Source of the DNA: Deltaproteobacteria bacterium
GTDB lineage: Bacteria; Myxococcota_A; UBA9160; SZUA-336
Reading direction: 5' to 3'
NCBI GenBank assembly: GCA_030673955.1
Contig: DAOVBF010000012.1
Coordinates: 1 to 10,645, forward strand
DNA length: 10,645 bases
The translations under genes were made by a program, and so were the position numbers. The notes under the pieces were generated by a model. The model was given only the letters and a program-made list of their open reading frames with translations. It had not been told where the DNA came from and did not search any database. Shown piece after piece: positions 1 through 5,988 of this stretch; the stretch's first letter is position 1; every line of letters begins with the position of its first letter.

Positions 1-867
1 GGCGAGACGTACGATGTGATCGCACAGCTCGAGCACTCGAGACGCTCGAACCCGCGCGACGTGACCGGATCTTACGTGCGGGGTCGGGACGGCCGGCTCA
101 TCCCCTTGAGCTCGGTGGTGAGCGTGCGCGAGACGATCGCCCCCCGCGGCCTGCCCCACTTCGACCGCCTGCGCTCGGCCACGATCAACGCGAACCTGAT
201 GCAGGGAGCTCCGCTCGGCCAGGCGCTGGACGAGATTCGCCGCGTGAGCGAGGAGGTCCTGCCCGAGGGACAGGGCTATCGACTCACCTTCTCGGGCGAG
301 TCGGAGCAGTTCTACGAGTCGGGAAACGCTCTGCTCTTCGCTTACATCCTCGCAGTGATCATCGTATACCTGGTGCTGGCGGCGCAGTTCGAGAGCTTCC
401 TCCACCCCATCACAATCATGGTTGCCGTTGCGCTCTCGTTCTCGGGAGCGCTGCTCACGCTCTGGCTCACCGGCACCACGCTCAATCTCTTCAGCCAGAT
501 CGGGCTCGTGATGCTCGTGGGGCTGGTGACGAAGAACTCGATCCTGATCGTGGAGTTTGCGAATCAGCTCCGGGCACGGGGACACAGCGCGCTGGAGGCG
601 ATCCGGGAGGCCTCACGGATTCGCTTCCGGCCCATCCTGATGACGGCACTGGCCACGGCGGCGGGCATCCTGCCGCTCGCCCTCGGCCGAGGTGCCGGCG
701 GCGAGGCCCGCGCGCCGCTCGGGATTGCCGTCGTGGGCGGCGTGCTCTTCGCGTCGCTGCTCAGCTTCTTCGTCGTGCCGGCAACGTACCTGGCCTTCGA
801 TAAGGCGAGGATCCGTCTGGCCGGGTGGCTAGGACGCGCTCCGGAGCGCGCCATCGCGCGCGGCTGA
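1..867 (+). CDS. RND (HAE1/AcrB-type) efflux pump inner-membrane permease, 5' truncated
   Basis: This is the C-terminal part of an inner-membrane RND drug/proton antiporter. Such proteins work as trimers with a periplasmic adaptor and an outer-membrane channel. The frame is open from base 1, so the start lies outside the window; 288 residues are visible, against about 1,030 for the family. Residues 1-105 are the end of the periplasmic porter/docking region. Five membrane helices follow at roughly 107-130, 136-157, 163-188, 210-228 and 238-266, matching TM8-TM12 of AcrB. The proton-relay residues correspond to AcrB K940, R971 and T978: Lys178 in GLVTKNS, Arg208 and Thr215 in RFRPILMT. The Asp pair of TM4 is outside the window. 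The substrate cannot be read from this part. The gene ends in TGA, and the next gene is convergent. Confidence 0.93.
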   Translation, partial: GETYDVIAQLEHSRRSNPRDVTGSYVRGRDGRLIPLSSVVSVRETIAPRGLPHFDRLRSATINANLMQGAPLGQALDEIRRVSEEVLPEGQGYRLTFSGESEQFYESGNALLFAYILAVIIVYLVLAAQFESFLHPITIMVAVALSFSGALLTLWLTGTTLNLFSQIGLVMLVGLVTKNSILIVEFANQLRARGHSALEAIREASRIRFRPILMTALATAAGILPLALGRGAGGEARAPLGIAVVGGVLFASLLSFFVVPATYLAFDKARIRLAGWLGRAPERAIARG

Positions 868-905
868 GCACCAAGGGCGAGCGGGGCGCGCACGACGGGC
901 GCTAA

Positions 906-924
906 GGCAACGCGAAGCGTTGCC
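906..924. repeat. Perfect 8-bp stem, 3-nt loop hairpin (first of four)
   Basis: GGCAACGC, loop GAA, GCGTTGCC. It lies 38 bp after the RND stop in a convergent gap. No T-run follows on either strand, so it is not a classic intrinsic terminator. It could still protect or end transcripts, or belong to a REP-like family. Confidence 0.6.
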
Positions 925-991
925 GCGTGGCCGGACGCGCTTTGCCCGCCTCTACTAGCGAGTTATCGGGCGGCAGTCCTGGCCGGTTATC

Positions 992-1008
992 GGCGGGCAA
1001 AGCCCGCC
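992..1008. repeat. Perfect 7-bp stem, AAA-loop hairpin (second of four)
   Basis: GGCGGGC, loop AAA, GCCCGCC. Its left half with the loop (GGCGGGCAAA, 992-1001) is also the exact reverse complement of TTTGCCCGCC at 941-950, so a longer-range pairing is possible. A 14-mer beginning GTTATCGG overlaps it at 986-999 and recurs at 962-975 with 12 of 14 identical. Confidence 0.6.
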
Positions 1009-1017
1009 TGCCGGCAC

Positions 1018-1036
1018 GGCGAAGCTGCGCTTCGCC
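1018..1036. repeat. Perfect 8-bp stem, 3-nt loop hairpin (third of four)
   Basis: GGCGAAGC, loop TGC, GCTTCGCC. The size and 3-nt loop match the first hairpin, while the sequence differs. It sits between convergent genes, about 65 bp beyond the DUF2914 stop. Confidence 0.6.
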
Positions 1037-1053
1037 TCGCGCCCTGCTCGCAC

Positions 1054-1075
1054 GGCGGGCGACTGCGTGCCCGCC
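1054..1075. repeat. Perfect 7-bp stem, 8-nt loop hairpin (fourth of four)
   Basis: GGCGGGC, loop GACTGCGT, GCCCGCC. The stem sequence is identical to that of the second hairpin (992-1008), which suggests a repeat element. It lies 26 bp past the DUF2914 stop in the direction of that gene's transcription. There is no U-tract on either strand. Confidence 0.55.
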
Positions 1076-1101
1076 TCAGCCGGGCCCCGCAAGACCCCCG
1101 C

Positions 1102-1692
1102 TTACTCCTCGTCTGCCGCGGCCGGCGGTTCCGCTCCTGCCGTCGTACCGATGTAGTTGAACGTGGTGGAGCTGAGCTCTCGGCCCTCTTCGTCGATCAC
1201 CGAGACCTTCCACTCGCCGAGCCAGCCCTGATGGAGCCTCTTGCTGGAGTAGGTGCGCCAACGCGCGGCGCCGATCTCCAGAGGTACGTCCGCCATGATT
1301 TCCCCGGCGTACTCCCAGCGATGCGTAATGGTCTGACCAGACAGGTTCTCAACCTCGGTGAAGAAGAAGACCTGGTTGTGGTCATTACTGAGCGCGTCGA
1401 TGGAGTCGACGGGCTCGCGATCCATGATCTCCGTCGTAATGATCGCACGCGCGACGCTCCCCGCCGGCTCTTCCTCTCCCGGCGGTGCGGAGACCGGCTG
1501 AATGGCCGCCGCCTCCTGGGCCGCTTCCGCTTGGCTCTCGATCTCCGTGGCCGCAGCCTCCTGGGCCGCTTCGGTTTGGCTCTCGATCTCCGTGGCCGCG
1601 GCACCTTCTTCGGAGCCCATTACGTAGGGGCCCGCCGCATATAGCGTTCCGGCAACCAGGAGACCCAGCAGAGTAAGTCCTGCGATTCGCAT
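1102..1692 (-). CDS. DUF2914-domain exported or membrane-anchored protein with an internal repeat
   Basis: The protein has 196 residues and no known biochemical function. Residues 4-22 are hydrophobic and act as a signal peptide or N-terminal anchor. Residues 27-75 form a low-complexity Ala/Glu/Gln linker holding two near-identical 15-residue units (AAATEIESQ-x-EAAQE). Residues about 82-181 match DUF2914 (PF11141): FTEVENLSGQTITHRW at 111-126, RWRTYSSKRLHQGWLGEW at 144-161, then VIDEEG. This domain often occurs in exported or membrane-bound proteins of Proteobacteria. The ATG start has a purine-rich GGGAGG-type site upstream. It lies 96 bp after the hydrolase gene on the same strand, so it may be last in that run of genes or have its own promoter. 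Domain identity is fairly sure; the cellular role is unknown. Confidence 0.85.
   Translation of the reverse strand: MRIAGLTLLGLLVAGTLYAAGPYVMGSEEGAAATEIESQTEAAQEAAATEIESQAEAAQEAAAIQPVSAPPGEEEPAGSVARAIITTEIMDREPVDSIDALSNDHNQVFFFTEVENLSGQTITHRWEYAGEIMADVPLEIGAARWRTYSSKRLHQGWLGEWKVSVIDEEGRELSSTTFNYIGTTAGAEPPAAADEE
1511..1600. repeat. 45-bp in-frame tandem duplication within the DUF2914 gene
   Basis: Copies at 1511-1555 and 1556-1600 are identical at 42 of 45 positions. Each encodes one 15-residue Ala/Glu/Gln unit of the linker between the N-terminal anchor and the DUF2914 domain. The high identity points to a recent duplication or homogenisation, and copy number could vary between strains. Confidence 0.9.
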
Positions 1693-1788
1693 GACTCGTC
1701 CTCCCTCTCCCCCCTCTCGTGGGGTATTCCCTGGCGCGAGTCTAACGCTCCGGCGCCAAGCTTCCAGAGCCCCGTCCTGCTCCCGCCC

Positions 1789-2886
1789 TTAGAACTCCCG
1801 GGTCTCTCCTACGCGCAGCACCCAGACGTCCCCGGGCGCGAGGGACGTCCCCCCCGCAGCAGCCCGGAAGCGCCGCGGCGGCTCGTCGAGGGGCTCGTCG
1901 GAGAGGTCGAAGGTTCCGAAGTGGATGCCCAGCACACGGCGCGCGCGCACGTCCAGAGCCGCCTGAACCGCCTGCTCCGGGTCCAGGTGCCACGGACGCA
2001 TCATGGCCTGGGGCTCGTAGGCACCGATGGGCAGCGCGGCCAGATCGAAGGGGCCCAGGGCCTCACCGATGCGCTTGAAGCCAGCGAAATATCCCGTGTC
2101 ACCCGCGAAGTAGAGACGCCGCCCGGCTCCGGTGACCGCCCATGACGCCCACAGGGCGCGGCGGAAGTCCCGGAGCCCCCGACGACTCCAGTGTTGCGCG
2201 GGGAGACAGTAGATCGTGACCTGGCCGAGCGTGAGATGCTCGCCCCAGTCGAACTCCTCCACCGCAACAATACCGTGCTCACGCAGAAGCTCGGCGTTGG
2301 CTCGCGGCACCAGAAAGCGCGTCGCGCGGTCGCGCTCGGCCAGCCGCCGCAACGTGTCCAGATCCAGGTGGTCGTAGTGGTTATGCGAGATCAGCACAAA
2401 GTCGATGGCGGGCAGGGCATCGAGGGCGAGGCCCGGCTCAACGAAACGTCGTGGTCCGAGGAAGGACACCGGGCTCGAGGTTTTCGACCAAGTCGGGTCG
2501 GTGAGAAAGCTCACGCCACCCATCTGGACCAGCAGCGTGGCATGACCGATCCAGGTCACGGTGGGAACACTGTGGCCGGCGTTCTCCCGCAGGAAGGCGC
2601 CGTCGTTGGCTACCCGCTCCGGAGCGCCGGGACGAGCGCGAAACCTCCCCGCGACCCGGCGCACAAAGAAGGGGAAGGTGACGCGCAGCCCCGGTCGGGC
2701 CAGCGCTCCGGCCTCGTTGAGAAAACGTCCGTCCGCGTCCCGCGGAGCGGGACCCAGCCCCGAACTCGTCCCCTCCGCCGTCGTCGTCACGACCAGCGCA
2801 AGCAAGAGACAAGCACGCCGAGCCGCGCGAAGAACCAGGGAAGCCACGTTGCTTAGCGTAGCAGGCCCACACGCCGGACCGCCCAC
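1789..2886 (-). CDS. Metallo-beta-lactamase-fold hydrolase, NAPE-PLD-like (COG2220)
   Basis: A 365-residue zinc-dependent hydrolase of the NAPE-PLD/UlaG-like MBL group; family members cleave phosphodiester or lactone bonds. All metal ligands are visible: His168, His170, Asp172 and His173 in SHNHYDHLD, then His232 (PAQHW), Asp263 (AGDTG) and His322 (GIHFG). The spacings from His232 to Asp263 (31) and Asp263 to His322 (59) equal those I recall for human NAPE-PLD (H253, D284, H343). The first ~38 residues contain a hydrophobic run (ACLLLALVVTTTA), so export or anchoring is likely. I chose GTG at 2886 because AGGAGG lies 6 nt upstream and because the ATG near 2961 would overlap the preceding gene. 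It lies 37 bp after the glycosylase stop, probably in one operon. The true substrate is not known; phospholipid is only suggested by family. Confidence 0.88.
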   Translation of the reverse strand: MGGPACGPATLSNVASLVLRAARRACLLLALVVTTTAEGTSSGLGPAPRDADGRFLNEAGALARPGLRVTFPFFVRRVAGRFRARPGAPERVANDGAFLRENAGHSVPTVTWIGHATLLVQMGGVSFLTDPTWSKTSSPVSFLGPRRFVEPGLALDALPAIDFVLISHNHYDHLDLDTLRRLAERDRATRFLVPRANAELLREHGIVAVEEFDWGEHLTLGQVTIYCLPAQHWSRRGLRDFRRALWASWAVTGAGRRLYFAGDTGYFAGFKRIGEALGPFDLAALPIGAYEPQAMMRPWHLDPEQAVQAALDVRARRVLGIHFGTFDLSDEPLDEPPRRFRAAAGGTSLAPGDVWVLRVGETREF

Positions 2887-2892
2887 CTCTCG

Positions 2893-2898
2893 CCTCCT
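2893..2898 (-). promoter_or_regulatory. Ribosome binding site fixing the hydrolase start
   Basis: AGGAGG on the minus strand, 6 nt before GTG at 2886-2884. It favours this start over the in-frame ATG about 75 nt further upstream. Confidence 0.7.
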
Positions 2899-2923
2899 CA
2901 CCTCGGGCTGTCCTCCGCCCTTC

Positions 2924-3628
2924 TCATGCGCGGGCGCGAGGGCGCATCGACCCCGCATCACACGCGGCGCGGATCGGGCACTCGGTGCAGCGTGGGACCC
3001 GCGCGCGGCAGAGCTGCCTGCCGTGGTTCACCATCAGGACGTGAAGCTCGTGCATCCGCTCTCCGGGTAGGCGCGCGTTCAGATGCCGGTACGCAGCCTC
3101 GGCGGAGCTCTTGGGCGGCACCCACCCCAGACGACGCACAACACGATGGACGTGGGTATCGACGGGAAAGTCCGGCCGACCCAGCCCGAAGAGCAGCACG
3201 CACGCCACCGTCTTCGGTCCCACGCCCGGAAGACGCGAGAGGGTCTCCTTGATGCGTTCGGCCGACGCGCTACGCAGGTGCTCGAGCGAGGTCTCACCTC
3301 GCTCCGCGTGGATCTCTCTCAGGATCGCACGAATGCGCGGCGCTTTCACGGCGGCCAGGCCGCCGCTCCGGATGCAGCTTCGAATGGCCCCAACAGGCGC
3401 CCGTCGCACCGCATCCCAGTCCGAGAAGCGCGCCTTCAACGACGCGAACGCCCGCGCTGAGTTCGCGTCGCTCGTATGTTGAGACAGCAGCGTTGCAATC
3501 AACGCATCGAGGACCTCCTGCCTCTCGCGCCGGCGTGGGCGAGGCCCATAGAGACGCCGCAGGCGGTGATGAACCTCTCGGACCTCGCGGAGCTTCGGCC
3601 TTAACGCCGCTCCAGCGTCGAGGGGCAT
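2924..3628 (-). CDS. Endonuclease III-like DNA glycosylase/AP lyase with [4Fe-4S] cluster
   Basis: A base-excision-repair glycosylase of the HhH-GPD family, 234 residues. The helix-hairpin-helix is LPGVGPKT. The Schiff-base Lys139 and catalytic Asp157 (PVDTHVHRV) are 18 residues apart, as are K120 and D138 in E. coli Nth. The C-terminal cluster loop has Cys207, 214, 217 and 223 (C-x6-C-x2-C-x5-C), the Nth pattern. SQHTSDANS near residue 50 marks the branch common outside enterobacteria, so substrate range may differ from classic Nth. The frame stays open upstream to about 3961 over serC, but that part looks non-coding. ATG at 3628, 5 nt after the serC stop, gives the expected length. No strong Shine-Dalgarno is seen there, so translational coupling to serC is likely. 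Confidence 0.9.
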   Translation of the reverse strand: MPLDAGAALRPKLREVREVHHRLRRLYGPRPRRRERQEVLDALIATLLSQHTSDANSARAFASLKARFSDWDAVRRAPVGAIRSCIRSGGLAAVKAPRIRAILREIHAERGETSLEHLRSASAERIKETLSRLPGVGPKTVACVLLFGLGRPDFPVDTHVHRVVRRLGWVPPKSSAEAAYRHLNARLPGERMHELHVLMVNHGRQLCRARVPRCTECPIRAACDAGSMRPRARA

Positions 3629-3633
3629 GCGGC

Positions 3634-4725
3634 TCAGCCGTACCGGGCCTCGAAGTCGCGCATCAGCTGCGCCAGCGCCTCGCAGCCCTTGACGGGAAAG
3701 GCATTGTAGAGGCTCGCGCGCATCCCACCGACAGAACGGTGACCCTTCAGACCGACGAGCCCTTGCTTCTCCGCCTCGGCGATGAACATGGACTCGAGCT
3801 CCTCGCTCCGTGCACGGAAGGTCAAATTCATCTGCGATCGGCTGTCTGCGCGCGCCGTGCCTTTGAATAAGGACGAAGAGTCGAGGACGTCGTAGATGAT
3901 TTTCGCCTTGGCCGCATTTCGCTCGCGCAGCGTCCCGAGGCCCCCGTTCGCCAGCATCCACTTGAGGGTCCGGCCCATGATGTAGACGCCGAACACGTTG
4001 GGCGTGTTATAGCGCGAGTCGTTATCGGCGTGCTGGCGGTAGCGCAGCATGGTCGCAAGCTCGCGGACCGTCGAGCGGCTCAGCAGATCCTCGCGAATGA
4101 TCACGAGCGTCACGCCCGCCGGGCCGAGGTTCTTCTGAGCCCCCGCATAGACCAGACCATGGTGCGTCCAGTCGATCGGCCGGGAGAAAATGTCGCTGGA
4201 CGCATCACAGGCCAGCCAGACGCCCTCGGGCGGTGTGGGTGCGCTCGCGAACTGGGTGCCGAAGATGGTGTTGTTCGAGGTGAAGTGGACGTACGCAGCC
4301 GCTTCCGAATAAGAGATCTCCTCGGCCGTCGGGATGTACGTGAAGTTGGCGTCCTCCGAGGAGCCGGCGATGTGCACATGACCGTAGAGCTTGGCCTCCT
4401 TGATCGCCTTCTTGGACCAGCTCCCCGTGTTCACGTAATCGGCGGTGCCCCCTTCGGGGAGGAAGCCAGCCGGAAGCATGAAGAACTGGGTCGAAGCTCC
4501 GCCATGCAGGAAAAGCACACGGTAGTCCGGGGGAAGATGCGCGAGCTCGCGGCAGTCGGACTCCGCCTCAGAAATCACCTCATCGAAGATCTTACCCCGA
4601 TGGCTGTGTTCCAGGATACCGATCCCGGTCCCGCCGATGTTCCAGATGTCCTGACGCGCCTGCTCGAGAACCTCCTCCGGCAGGACGGCCGGCCCGGGTG
4701 AGAAGTTGAAAACACGCTCGGACAT
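3634..4725 (-). CDS. serC: Phosphoserine aminotransferase
   Basis: This PLP enzyme transaminates 3-phosphohydroxypyruvate with glutamate to give O-phosphoserine in serine biosynthesis; in organisms with DXP-dependent vitamin B6 synthesis it also acts in that pathway. It is cytosolic. Its 363 residues are normal for the family. The N-terminus FNFSPGPAVLPEEVL is typical, as are SHRGK (42-45) and GGAS-TQF (75-81). Asp174 and the PLP-binding Lys198 in AGAQKNLGP fall at the same numbers as in E. coli SerC. The C-terminal GLKGHRSVGGMRASLYNA is characteristic. ATG at 4725 follows a GGGAGAGGGA purine tract. The glycosylase gene starts 5 nt after its stop. No serA or serB lies nearby. Two competing hairpins can form upstream (4744-4775). 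Confidence 0.97.
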   Translation of the reverse strand: MSERVFNFSPGPAVLPEEVLEQARQDIWNIGGTGIGILEHSHRGKIFDEVISEAESDCRELAHLPPDYRVLFLHGGASTQFFMLPAGFLPEGGTADYVNTGSWSKKAIKEAKLYGHVHIAGSSEDANFTYIPTAEEISYSEAAAYVHFTSNNTIFGTQFASAPTPPEGVWLACDASSDIFSRPIDWTHHGLVYAGAQKNLGPAGVTLVIIREDLLSRSTVRELATMLRYRQHADNDSRYNTPNVFGVYIMGRTLKWMLANGGLGTLRERNAAKAKIIYDVLDSSSLFKGTARADSRSQMNLTFRARSEELESMFIAEAEKQGLVGLKGHRSVGGMRASLYNAFPVKGCEALAQLMRDFEARYG

Positions 4726-4743
4726 TCCCTCTCCCTCGCCTCA

Positions 4744-4775
4744 GGGGGTCTGGCTCTGGAACCGCCCCCTTCCAG
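4744..4775 (-). promoter_or_regulatory. Two mutually exclusive hairpins in the serC leader (tentative)
   Basis: Reading the minus strand, CTGGAA (4775-4770) can pair with TTCCAG (4761-4756) around an 8-nt loop. Alternatively GGGGG (4769-4765) inside that loop can pair with CCCCC (4748-4744). The second fold ends 18 nt before the serC ATG. The two folds cannot coexist. There is no U-tract, so a control role is only a possibility. Confidence 0.3.
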
Positions 4776-4857
4776 CCCTAGATAATCCGGAGCATATCGT
4801 ACACGAATCCGAACGTCTCCAAGTCTCCCTTTCTCTCCACGCCAAACCGGGTTCTAC

Positions 4858-4877
4858 GGAAGGCCGTCAGGCCTTCC
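4858..4877 (-). terminator. Perfect 8-bp hairpin at the end of the TPR gene (possible terminator)
   Basis: GGAAGGCC, loop GTCA, GGCCTTCC. The TPR stop codon (TGA on the minus strand, 4869-4867) lies entirely in the 4-nt loop. No T-run follows, so intrinsic termination would be weak. It may instead be a 3'-end stability element or affect termination of translation. Confidence 0.35.
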
Positions 4878-5202
4878 CCAGTCTCTTCTTCGCACGCTTG
4901 GCAAAGACCCGCATCTCGCGCACCGTCTGAAGGTCGCCCCGCTGCTCGGCGACTGCTATTCCGCGGCCCAGCGTCTGCAGCGCGTCGCCGGGCCGCTCGA
5001 GCTCGATCTGCGCCCTCCCCAGGTCTCGGTAAGCCGCCGAGTATTCGGGGTTCAGCTCGATGGCCTTCGTGAACGCCGCCGAGGCTTCGGCCCAGCGCCG
5101 CGTCTCCAAGTAGACCCGGCCCAAGCCCCAGCGCGCCATCGCGTCCTCGGGATCCATCTCGACCAGCTTGCGCAGGGCGTTCAACCGATCTTCAGAGGCC
5201 AA
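4867..5202 (-). CDS. Small TPR-repeat protein
   Basis: A 111-residue, apparently cytosolic protein with no signal peptide or membrane segment. Two tetratricopeptide repeats are visible: about 17-51 (WGLGRVYLETRRWAEASAAF, ending IELNP) and 52-86 (AYRDLGRAQIELERPGDAL). A basic tail, AKRAKKRLGKA, follows. TPRs bind protein partners, so this is probably an adaptor. I chose TTG at 5202: GAGAGG lies 6 nt upstream and it follows the DUF4389 stop by 10 nt. The only ATG further up would overlap that gene by about 110 bp. The pair looks like a two-gene operon, which suggests the TPR protein works with the DUF4389 membrane protein, although no partner can be read from sequence. Confidence 0.8.
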   Translation of the reverse strand: MASEDRLNALRKLVEMDPEDAMARWGLGRVYLETRRWAEASAAFTKAIELNPEYSAAYRDLGRAQIELERPGDALQTLGRGIAVAEQRGDLQTVREMRVFAKRAKKRLGKA

Positions 5203-5208
5203 GGAACG

Positions 5209-5214
5209 CCTCTC
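5209..5214 (-). promoter_or_regulatory. Ribosome binding site supporting the TTG start of the TPR gene
   Basis: GAGAGG on the minus strand, 6 nt before TTG (5202-5200). It overlaps the TGA stop of the upstream DUF4389 gene (5215-5213), so translational coupling is plausible. Confidence 0.5.
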
Positions 5215-5512
5215 AAGACCCCGATCCGGTGGGCTCGATCTCCGTTGGGAACTTCGAGAACGGGAACGGCGGATCGGGCTCGTTATACGTGAGGTAGCGT
5301 CCGATCCGATAGAAATAAGCAATCACCCGGTTCGCGAACACGCGCACACGCCCGGGCGGCTCTCGCTTCGTGACCAAAGCGAATAGAAGCTCGAAGACAA
5401 CCAGCGCGCCCACCACCATCTCCACCACACCCGCGATCACCCAAAAGAGCAGGCTGTAGAGAATGCGGAATCCCGTGTCCTTGCGATCGATCTCGTCTCG
5501 CTCCGTTTCCAT
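5213..5512 (-). CDS. DUF4389-family small membrane protein
   Basis: A 99-residue inner-membrane protein of unknown function. Residues about 17-48 are strongly hydrophobic (LYSLLFWVIAGVVEMVVGAL and on), enough for one long or two short membrane helices. The family signature follows: FALVTKREPPGRVRVFANRV, then YFYRIGRYLTYNEPDPPFPF. This matches DUF4389 (PF14333) as I recall it. ATG at 5512 is preferred because GGAGG ends 5 nt upstream; the adjacent GTG at 5515 would be only 2 nt from it. The TPR gene follows by 10 bp. A strong sigma-54-type promoter lies at 5550-5565 with its predicted start about 27 nt before the ATG. Expression would then depend on RpoN and an activator ATPase, which is unusual for this family as far as I know. 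Confidence 0.82.
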   Translation of the reverse strand: METERDEIDRKDTGFRILYSLLFWVIAGVVEMVVGALVVFELLFALVTKREPPGRVRVFANRVIAYFYRIGRYLTYNEPDPPFPFSKFPTEIEPTGSGS

Positions 5513-5549
5513 CACTTCCTCCAGGGATCTCCAACCTCCCTCCGCGCTG

Positions 5550-5565
5550 TGCAGGCGTCGTGCCA
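5550..5565 (-). promoter_or_regulatory. Sigma-54 (RpoN) -24/-12 promoter for the DUF4389-TPR operon
   Basis: On the minus strand the site reads TGGCACGACGCCTGCA. The consensus is TGGCACG-N4-TTGCA, so 11 of 12 fixed bases match; only the first T of TTGCA differs. The invariant GG and GC are exactly 10 nt apart. The predicted transcription start is near 5539, giving a leader of about 27 nt that contains the GGAGG site at 5518-5522. Use in vivo is inference. Confidence 0.68.
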
Positions 5566-5988
5566 GCGCTTTCGGCCGCGTTGCGACGCGCTGCGAGCGC
5601 GAGGTGCTATGCAGGAGCTTCAGGGTATCGCGACGCTACTGCGGCCGCTCCTCGAAGACTAAAGGACCGTCGCGCAGGAGCCAAACGTCGGAGCCCAGGC
5701 ACCCGAGCATCGCCACCCGATGCGCTGCGAGTCCGTGCGCGTGATCGGCCGGCAAAGCCGGGCGCCCCTCTCTGCCTACCCAGCCCTTCCGGGGCGACGA
5801 GATCCCAGCGCTGCGCGCGGGCCAATCGCCAAGAATCTGACTGGTCACGCTCGCCGCCCGGGTGTGTCCTGGTCGCCTCGGTTATTCCCCGCCGGGCGGT
5901 ACTTTTCCCTGATTTTCAGGGCACTTGGAGACAGCTTCGAGTGCTCGGATCGAGCCAGAAACCGCACCGGCCGGACCCTGCAGACAGG
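5566..5988. other. Divergent control region between two sigma-54 promoters, no convincing gene
   Basis: This stretch lies between two outward-facing sigma-54 promoters. Open frames exist on both strands, but they have poor starts, no recognisable domain and arginine/proline-rich translations. Small structures seen: CCCTGA-TTT-TCAGGG (5907-5921), GCTCG-GAT-CGAGC (5943-5955), GCGCT-GCG-AGCGC (5588-5600) and CCGGC-AAA-GCCGG (5749-5761). The 10-mer GCGCTGCGAG occurs at 5588-5597 and 5722-5731, and its first eight bases recur at 5808-5815. Such palindromes or repeats could be binding sites for an enhancer-binding ATPase; this is a guess from context. A 17-codon ORF (5609-5662) with GAGG ahead of its ATG is also present but unsupported. 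Confidence 0.5.
5907..5921. promoter_or_regulatory. Perfect 6-bp inverted repeat, candidate activator site
   Basis: CCCTGA, loop TTT, TCAGGG, about 70 bp upstream of the plus-strand -24 element. The position fits an upstream activating sequence for a bacterial enhancer-binding protein. It is AT-richer than its surroundings. No T-run follows on either strand, so it is not a terminator. Confidence 0.3.

Noticed and set aside
16..18. GTG as a start for the RND protein
   Set aside because: The frame is open to base 1 and the sequence before it fits the family, so the gene is truncated by the window edge.
963..994. GCCGATAA and CCCGATAA on the minus strand, like sigma-28 -10 boxes
   Set aside because: No TAAA-type -35 element at the required spacing, and they point into the end of the RND gene. 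They belong to the repeat/hairpin cluster.
2887..2961. Upstream ATG near 2961 as the hydrolase start
   Set aside because: It would overlap the glycosylase gene; the added residues look non-coding and a strong AGGAGG favours GTG at 2886.
3629..3961. 111-residue N-terminal extension of the endonuclease III-like protein
   Set aside because: It lies antiparallel-frame over serC, is Arg/Gly-rich with no homology, and would make the protein far longer than the family.
5609..5662. 17-codon plus-strand ORF with GAGG before its ATG
   Set aside because: Too short and unsupported. It starts 44 nt upstream (minus-strand sense) of one -24 element, inside the presumed control region.
5636..5848. 70-residue minus-strand ORF in the divergent gap
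   Set aside because: Weak GTG start without a ribosome site and no recognisable domain. Part of it (LGCLGSDVWLLRDGPLVFEE) looks fairly protein-like, so a gene remnant cannot be excluded.
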